Of a stretch of DNA of 10,430 nt, positions 6,748 to 10,430 are shown one piece after another (position 1 is the stretch's first letter; the number at the start of each line of letters is the position of its first letter). The notes below the pieces were generated by a model that did no database searches, was not told the origin of the DNA, and was given only the letters and a program-made list of their open reading frames with translations. Position numbers and translations under genes: made by a program. This stretch comes from WHSM01 sp050701635 (GTDB lineage Bacteria > Actinomycetota > Actinomycetes > Mycobacteriales > Micromonosporaceae): positions 1 to 10,430 of the forward strand of contig JBOGDF010000198.1 of the NCBI GenBank assembly GCA_050701635.1, written 5' to 3'.

Positions 6748-7422
6748 TTGAATGACTTGGTCGACACCACTGAGATGTACCTGCGCACCATCCTCGAGCT
6801 GGAGGAGGAGGGCGTGGTTCCGCTGCGCGCACGGATCGCGGAGCGGCTGCACCAGAGCGGCCCGACGGTGAGCCAGACGGTGGCCCGGATGGAGCGCGAC
6901 GGGCTGCTCACGGTCCAGGGCGACCGGCATCTGGAGCTCACCGACCTGGGGCGCAAGCACGCCGTCGCGGTGATGCGCAAGCACCGGCTCGCCGAGCTGC
7001 TGCTGGTCGACGTGATCGGTCTTGAGTATGAGCAGGCGCACGCCGAGGCGTGCCGCTGGGAACACGTGATGAGCGACGCGGTGGAGCTCAAGGTGTACGA
7101 GCTGCTCGGCCGCCCCAGCCGCTCCCCGTACGGCAACCCGATCCCGGGGCTGGAAGAGCTGGACACCGCCGCCGGCGCGCTGGACTCCACCGTCGAGCGG
7201 CACCTCGCCTCGCCCGGAGTCACCGGCGACGTGGTGGTCAGCCGGCTCTGCGAGAGCATCCAGATCGACACCGACCTGCTGCACCAGCTGCATCAGGCAG
7301 GCGTCGACCCGGGCGCCACGGTGACGGTGGAGCAGCTGGCCGACGCGGTCTCCGTACAGCGCGACGGCGAAACCCTGCAGCTCACCCGCGATGCCGCCAG
7401 CCGAGTCTTTATCTCAGCGTGA
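6748..7422 (+). CDS. ideR: Iron-dependent transcriptional repressor, IdeR/DtxR family
   Basis: This encodes 224 residues, close to the 230 of mycobacterial IdeR, starting at TTG. With Fe2+ bound, these dimeric repressors shut off iron-uptake and siderophore genes and control iron storage. The winged helix-turn-helix is at about 1-73 (IAERLHQSGPTVSQTVARMERDGLL). The dimerisation and metal domain is at about 74-140. An SH3-like domain is at about 150-222. All family metal ligands are present at family positions: Met10, Cys102, Glu105 and His106 (site 2), His79, Glu83 and His98 (site 1), and Glu169 and Gln172 from the SH3-like domain. It should therefore be fully metal-responsive. MntR-type manganese regulators lack this full-length SH3 domain, so iron is the likelier signal. 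Its stop lies 6 nt from the convergent lipoprotein's stop. I see no IdeR box in its own upstream region. Confidence 0.94.
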   Translation: MNDLVDTTEMYLRTILELEEEGVVPLRARIAERLHQSGPTVSQTVARMERDGLLTVQGDRHLELTDLGRKHAVAVMRKHRLAELLLVDVIGLEYEQAHAEACRWEHVMSDAVELKVYELLGRPSRSPYGNPIPGLEELDTAAGALDSTVERHLASPGVTGDVVVSRLCESIQIDTDLLHQLHQAGVDPGATVTVEQLADAVSVQRDGETLQLTRDAASRVFISA

Positions 7423-7428
7423 ACGGGG

Positions 7429-8025
7429 CTAGCTGGCTTTGAGTTGTTTGGCCAGAGCTATCAGTTTGGGCGCCGTAGCGGTGGCCTGCCCTGTCGAGGC
7501 GCCCTTTTCGAAGGTGTAGCGCAGCACGTAGATCTTGCCCTTGACCAGCCAACCGACCTCGGCGCTCGGGCCGGCCTTGCCCTCCGCGGCCAGCGCCACC
7601 CGGTACGCCGCCAGGCCGAGCCCCTTCACCGACTCCGCGCCGTCGGGTGCGATCTTGTCGGCGAACACCTTCGGGTCCGCCTTGGTGGGGCTGCTGGCCA
7701 GGCTGAGGTCCGGGTATTCGTGGCCGTACACCTGCAGCACGCAGCTGTTGCCGCCCTTGCCCGCGGCCGCCACGTCGAAGTCGACCGCGAGCGCCGCCTC
7801 GACCTTCTGGTAGCTCAGCAGCTTGCAGGTGCCGCCGGCCTTGGCGACCGGGATCCGGGTGTCGCGGGGCTGCGCGGTGGCGGCGGGGCTGGACGCCGTA
7901 CCGGAGGGGCTGCCGTCGGCACCGCTCTGCGGGGTGGTGCCGCAGCCGGCGACCGCCAGCAGCGCCGCCACCGGGACCGTACACAGCGCCCGTCTCAGGG
8001 CACGACTCGACACAGCTGTCACCAC
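7429..8025 (-). CDS. DUF3558-like secreted lipoprotein
   Basis: This encodes about 198 residues. GTG 8025 is chosen because GGGGGAG (8038-8032) precedes it by 6 nt; a second GTG directly after it (8022) is equally possible, and in-frame ATGs at 8106 and 8046 lack this support. The signal peptide has Arg residues, a hydrophobic core (VPVAALLAV) and the lipobox VAGC. A Ser/Thr/Pro/Ala-rich linker follows (TTPQSGADGSPSGTASSPAAT). The globular part has Cys followed by Leu-Leu (CKLLSYQ) and a second Cys about 28 residues on (NSCVLQV), the same architecture as the lipoprotein at the left edge and as DUF3558 proteins. It ends in a Lys-rich helix (KLIALAKQLKAS, then TAG). Function unknown; it probably sits on the outer face of the membrane. 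It is convergent with ideR, with only 6 nt between the stops. Confidence 0.82.
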   Translation of the reverse strand: MVTAVSSRALRRALCTVPVAALLAVAGCGTTPQSGADGSPSGTASSPAATAQPRDTRIPVAKAGGTCKLLSYQKVEAALAVDFDVAAAGKGGNSCVLQVYGHEYPDLSLASSPTKADPKVFADKIAPDGAESVKGLGLAAYRVALAAEGKAGPSAEVGWLVKGKIYVLRYTFEKGASTGQATATAPKLIALAKQLKAS

Positions 8026-8133
8026 AGGAAACTCCCCCAAGGTCATCTCACAGGACACCGCCCGCGCCGGCACATACGGTACGGGCAGCCGCCCCACGAC
8101 AGCCAATCACCCGCCCCGTACGGGTGGCCCAAC

Positions 8134-9324
8134 TCACGCCTGCCCTGGCAGCCGGGCGACGATCTCCTTCGCGATCTCCAACGCGCTGGTCGCCGCGGGA
8201 GACGGCGCGTTGAGCACGTGCACCTGGCCGGGCGCGGTCACGATCAGGAAGTCGTCGACCAGGGCCCCGTCGCGGGTCACCGCCTGCGCCCGTACCCCCG
8301 CCTCCGCTGGTTCCAGGTCCGCCGCCGTGAGCTCCGGGACCAGCCGGGCCAGGTTGCGGGCGAACAGCCGCCGCGACAGCGAACGGCGCAGCTCGGTCAC
8401 GCCGTAGCGCAGGTGCCGTCGCGCCAGCCGCCACAGCCCCGGGTACACCAGCGCCTCCGCGGTGTCGGCGAGCCGGAACCGCCGCCACGCGTACCCTTCC
8501 CGGGACAGCGCCAGCACGGCGTTCGGCCCGGCGTGCACGCTGCCGTCGATCATCCGGGTGAGGTGCACCCCGAGGAACGGCAGCGCCGGGTCCGGCACCG
8601 GGTAGATCAGCCCGCGCACCAGGTGCCGCCGCTCGGGGCGCAGCTGGTGGTATTCACCGCGGAACGGCACGATCCGCGCCGGCGGCCGCAGCCCGGCCAG
8701 CGCGGCGATCCGGTCGCTGTGCAGCCCGGCGCAGTTGACCAGCATGTCGGCGGTGAGTGCGCCCGCGGTGGTCTCGATGGTGGCGGCGCCGTCGTGCGAC
8801 CGGATTCCCACAACCTTGGTGTGGGTACGCAGCTGCGCCCCGGCTTCTTCCAGCAGCACCGCGAGCCGGTCGCACACCGCGGCGAAGTCCACGATCCCCG
8901 TGCTCGGTACGTGCAACGCCGCGACACACGCGGCGTGCGGCTCGTACTCACCGGCTTCGGCGGCGGTGAGCCGCGTGACCTCGAGCCCGTTGCCGGCGGC
9001 CCGCTCCTGTAACGCGGCCAACCGGGGTAGCTCGTCGGCGCCGGTGGCGACGATCAGCTTGCCGCACACCTCGACCGGGATCCCATACGTGCGGCAGAAC
9101 TCCACCATGGAACGGCTGCCCGCCCGGCACAGCCGCGCCTTCAGACTGCCCGGCGGGTAATACACCCCGGCGTGGATCACGCCCGAGTTGTGGCCGGTCT
9201 GGTGGGCGCCCCAGCGGGGCTCCTTCTCCAGGACGGTGACCGACGCGCCGGGTCGGTCGAGCTGGATCCGGCGCGCGGTGGCCAGACCGACGATGCCACC
9301 GCCGATCACCACGTACCGCGTCAT
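8134..9324 (-). CDS. lhgO: L-2-hydroxyglutarate oxidase (FAD-dependent)
   Basis: This encodes 396 residues of the DAO/GlpD-like FAD oxidoreductase fold. It would oxidise L-2-hydroxyglutarate to 2-oxoglutarate, a metabolite-repair and lysine-catabolism step, with electrons passed to oxygen or the quinone pool. The FAD dinucleotide-binding motif is GGGIVGLATARR (8-19). The family signature with the active-site His is HNSGVIHAGVYYPP (45-58) followed by GSLKARLC. Further conserved segments are VNCAGLHSD (196-204), PFLGVHLTR (249-257) with DGSVHAGPNA (260-269), GVRAQAV, and the C-terminal FAD contact HVLNAPSPAATSAL (369-382). ATG 9324 is chosen because GGGAGG precedes it and the product starts directly at the FAD motif (MTRYVVIGGG). 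An ATG 14 codons upstream adds only unrelated residues. The lipoprotein lies downstream (108 nt) and the pyrophosphohydrolase upstream (99 nt). Confidence 0.92.
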   Translation of the reverse strand: MTRYVVIGGGIVGLATARRIQLDRPGASVTVLEKEPRWGAHQTGHNSGVIHAGVYYPPGSLKARLCRAGSRSMVEFCRTYGIPVEVCGKLIVATGADELPRLAALQERAAGNGLEVTRLTAAEAGEYEPHAACVAALHVPSTGIVDFAAVCDRLAVLLEEAGAQLRTHTKVVGIRSHDGAATIETTAGALTADMLVNCAGLHSDRIAALAGLRPPARIVPFRGEYHQLRPERRHLVRGLIYPVPDPALPFLGVHLTRMIDGSVHAGPNAVLALSREGYAWRRFRLADTAEALVYPGLWRLARRHLRYGVTELRRSLSRRLFARNLARLVPELTAADLEPAEAGVRAQAVTRDGALVDDFLIVTAPGQVHVLNAPSPAATSALEIAKEIVARLPGQA

Positions 9325-9377
9325 GGTCCTCCCGAGCGCCGCCGGCGGCCGGCCGGAGCCGAGCACCGACCGCCCAC

Positions 9378-9402
9378 CGTACCGGCCCGCGGGAACGGTA
9401 CG
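9378..9402. repeat. Inverted repeat ahead of lhgO
   Basis: CGTACCG (9378-9384) and CGGTACG (9396-9402) form a perfect 7-bp inverted repeat around an 11-nt centre that itself contains the palindrome CCCGCGGG. It lies about 55 nt before the lhgO start and 21 nt after the pyrophosphohydrolase stop. It could be an operator for lhgO or a terminator for the upstream gene; no T run accompanies it. Confidence 0.4.
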
Positions 9403-9423
9403 TGTCGGCGACGCGTCAGCGAC

Positions 9424-9816
9424 TCACCGGGCCGGTTGGGGCTGCGGCCGCGGTTTCGGGTTGCCGTTCGGCGTCGGGGGGACTGGGTTCTCGACAGTCG
9501 GCGCTTCGTCCGGCTGGGAGATCAGTACGGTCTGGGCGGAGAATCCGCCGCGCTCGGCCTGCTTCGCGGCACGCAGCTCTTCGAGCCGGTCAGGCGCCAT
9601 GCCCTTCAGGCCCGCCAGCGCGTGCACCACCTCGATGACGTCCACCAGCTCGGCGGGCTCGTCCGAGTCCAGGAACTCCTGGACCTCCTCCAACAGCTTC
9701 AGACGCAGCAGCGCCGGGTACTCCTCGCCGTGCGCCGTACGGGTCTGCGGCTCGCCGCCTTCGGCCCGGATCAACTCCGGGATCCGATCACGTACCAGCT
9801 TGCCGGTGCCTTCCAA
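9424..9816 (-). CDS. MazG-like (COG4997-type) all-alpha NTP pyrophosphohydrolase with proline-rich tail
   Basis: This encodes 130 residues from TTG 9816. It resembles small house-cleaning nucleotide pyrophosphohydrolases of the PRA-PH/MazG superfamily, which remove pyrophosphate from noncanonical NTPs. Visible features are the family start KLVRDRIPELI (6-16), the metal-binding EEVQE (43-47) and ELVD (56-59) helices, and the family end AERGGF (87-92). Residues 101-130 form a tail with 11 prolines in 30 residues, ending PKPRPQPQPAR; I do not recall this in the family. TTG is chosen because a very strong SD site, GGGAGGAGG (9829-9821), ends 4 nt before it with its GGAGG core 7 nt away, and the product then begins where the family begins. 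ATG 9894, with AAGGA upstream, would give 156 residues and remains possible. The exact substrate is unknown. Its leader contains the hairpin cluster at 9921-9991. Confidence 0.8.
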   Translation of the reverse strand: MEGTGKLVRDRIPELIRAEGGEPQTRTAHGEEYPALLRLKLLEEVQEFLDSDEPAELVDVIEVVHALAGLKGMAPDRLEELRAAKQAERGGFSAQTVLISQPDEAPTVENPVPPTPNGNPKPRPQPQPAR

Positions 9817-9920
9817 GGCGCCTCCTCCCATCAGATCGGGCGCGCTCGCCGGCTGTTGCGACTCCCAGACACGTCCCGGCGACCGGTCTTGCATGTGTCG
9901 TTCCTTCTGAGCATGGCCTA

Positions 9921-9991
9921 CTCCGCGAGCCGCGGAGCACATCACGCCGTAATCAGATGACCACGAAAGTGGCCATCTATGCCGGAGCATA
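9921..9991 (-). promoter_or_regulatory. Cluster of three hairpins upstream of the pyrophosphohydrolase
   Basis: Read on the minus strand, in order: TATGC and GCATA around TCCG (9991-9978), a C(UNCG)G-type tetraloop in RNA; immediately next to it, GATGGCCAC and GTGGTCATC around TTTC (9977-9956), 9 pairs including one G-U; and CTCCGCG and CGCGGAG around GCT (9937-9921), 7 perfect pairs. In plus-strand RNA the G-U becomes an A-C mismatch, which favours the minus strand, although that strand then reads C(GAAA)G. It may be a structured leader or a set of DNA operators; no known riboswitch class is recognised. Confidence 0.5.
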
Positions 9992-10120
9992 CGTAACTCG
10001 AGGGGCGAAACCGAACTCGACGCGTCGCGCGCGCCGCGGATCACACTCCGCCGTCACCCCATCGAGTCATGCGAGTACGGCATGGCGCGCATGCAGGACC
10101 GCCGCTGGTGGCATCGCTGG

Positions 10121-10138
10121 ACCGGCCGTACGGTCGGT
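10121..10138 (+). promoter_or_regulatory. Near-perfect palindrome directly before the oxidoreductase start
   Basis: ACCGGCCGTACGGTCGGT is an 18-nt palindrome with one mismatched position pair, which becomes a G-U wobble in plus-strand RNA (7-bp stem, GTAC loop). It ends 5 nt before ATG 10144, where an SD site would be expected; none is visible. It could be a repressor operator or a translation-blocking hairpin. Confidence 0.45.
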
Positions 10139-10143
10139 TTCCT

Positions 10144-10430
10144 ATGGAGCACATCGCATTTCTCGGGCTGGGCCGGATGGGCCTGCCGATGGCGACCCGA
10201 CTGCTCGACGCGGGCCACGCCCTGACCGTCTGGAACCGCACCCCGACCGCTGCGGCGCCGTTGGTGGAGCGCGGCGCCCGGCTCGCCGGTACCCCCGCCG
10301 ACGCGGTGGCTGGCGCCGCCACGGTGATCACGATGCTGAGCGACGCCGCGGCCGTCACCGACGTCCTGTTCGGCGCGCGCGGCGCGGCTTTGGGCAGCAC
10401 GGCATCGGGCGGCGCGGCTTTGGGCAGCGC
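10144..10430 (+). CDS. NAD(P)-dependent oxidoreductase, 3-hydroxyisobutyrate dehydrogenase / 6-phosphogluconate dehydrogenase-like (N-terminal part)
   Basis: The frame is open from ATG 10144 to the right edge, with 95 codons visible. The product starts with the Rossmann nucleotide-binding motif of beta-hydroxyacid dehydrogenases, IAFLGLGRMGLPMATRLLDAGH (about 4-25), followed by TVWNRTP (27-33). The Asn-Arg-Thr after the second strand is the usual sign of NADP(H) preference in this family. Then come GARLAGTPADAV (42-53) and VITMLSDAAAVTDVLFG. The family normally continues with a short loop and a DxS motif, which lies beyond the window. The substrate cannot be told from this part; 3-hydroxyisobutyrate, tartronate semialdehyde, succinic semialdehyde and imines are all family substrates. 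After VLFG the sequence runs into a 10-residue repeat, GAALGSTASG then GAALGS, unlike the family. No SD site is visible; a palindrome occupies that place. Confidence 0.85.
   Translation, partial: MEHIAFLGLGRMGLPMATRLLDAGHALTVWNRTPTAAAPLVERGARLAGTPADAVAGAATVITMLSDAAAVTDVLFGARGAALGSTASGGAALGS
10381..10428 (+). repeat. In-frame 30-nt-period direct repeat at the right edge
   Basis: GGCGCGGCTTTGGGCAGC occurs identically at 10381-10398 and 10411-10428, with a 30-nt period that keeps the reading frame (10 codons). It lies inside the oxidoreductase gene and may continue beyond the window. The shared TTG leucine codon, rare in this DNA, supports a recent duplication. Confidence 0.75.

Larger units (their letters stand above)
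9817..10143. other. Divergent intergenic region with several inverted repeats
   Basis: This 327-nt region separates the pyrophosphohydrolase (-) from the oxidoreductase (+). It holds a cluster of three hairpins (9921-9991), a GCATG/CATGC inverted repeat around GCGCG (10080-10094), and a near-perfect 18-nt palindrome just before the oxidoreductase ATG (10121-10138). If the longer pyrophosphohydrolase start (9894) is real, the leftmost 78 nt are coding. No further gene is supported: frames crossing it lack SD sites and family resemblance. Confidence 0.55.

Noticed and set aside
7433..7461. CTGGC/GCCAG stem as an ideR terminator
   Set aside because: Only five pairs with a long loop, and it lies inside the lipoprotein coding sequence.
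10041..10400. Minus-strand 119-codon frame opposite the oxidoreductase
   Set aside because: Composition is low-complexity, there is no SD site, and it is antisense to a clear Rossmann-fold gene.
1..10430. CRISPR arrays, insertion sequences, phage or toxin-antitoxin genes, tRNA
   Set aside because: I looked for regularly spaced repeats, transposase or integrase motifs and cloverleaf-like arms on both strands and found none.

Overview
The window is high-GC actinobacterial chromosome. Codons end almost entirely in G or C, GTG and TTG starts are common, and purine-rich Shine-Dalgarno (SD) sites can be seen. The proteins (a SigB-type sigma factor, an IdeR/DtxR repressor, a GNAT/acyl-CoA-synthetase fusion with the GNAT domain first, and DUF3558-like lipoproteins) fit Actinomycetia. 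A Micromonosporaceae-like host is my best guess from the proteins and from the many GTAC-containing words, but this is an inference. I see no insertion sequences, phage genes, CRISPR arrays, tRNA or rRNA. It reads as an ordinary housekeeping and regulatory region, not an island.

Layout from left to right: (1) a DUF3558-like lipoprotein on the minus strand, cut off by the left edge. (2) Divergent from it, a SigB-class sigma-70 factor (+), followed by a very G-rich 3' region with a G-quadruplex motif and a strong 12-bp hairpin. (3) A minus-strand operon, in transcription order: 3-mercaptopyruvate sulfurtransferase (sseA), an AcuC-type lysine deacetylase, and a Pat-like lysine acetyltransferase made of a GNAT domain fused to a degenerate ADP-forming acyl-CoA synthetase. 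The acuC stop and the acetyltransferase start are 2 nt apart. (4) Divergent from sseA, the iron-dependent repressor ideR (+), with every expected metal ligand. (5) Convergent with ideR, a second DUF3558-like lipoprotein. Upstream of it on the same strand are an L-2-hydroxyglutarate oxidase (lhgO) and a MazG/COG4997-type NTP pyrophosphohydrolase. (6) A 327-nt divergent region with several clear inverted repeats, then the start of a 3-hydroxyisobutyrate-dehydrogenase-like NAD(P) oxidoreductase (+), cut off by the right edge.

How it fits together: sigB and ideR/dtxR are chromosomal neighbours in mycobacteria and corynebacteria. Here the same two genes lie 5 kb apart with a protein-acetylation writer/eraser operon between them on the opposite strand. 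The most interesting sequence-level signals are the degenerate catalytic motifs of the acetyltransferase's synthetase domain, the hairpin cluster ahead of the pyrophosphohydrolase, the G-rich tract after sigB, a perfect in-frame repeat at the right edge, and the unusual frequency of GTAC words. I found no gene cluster that I would call a new system.
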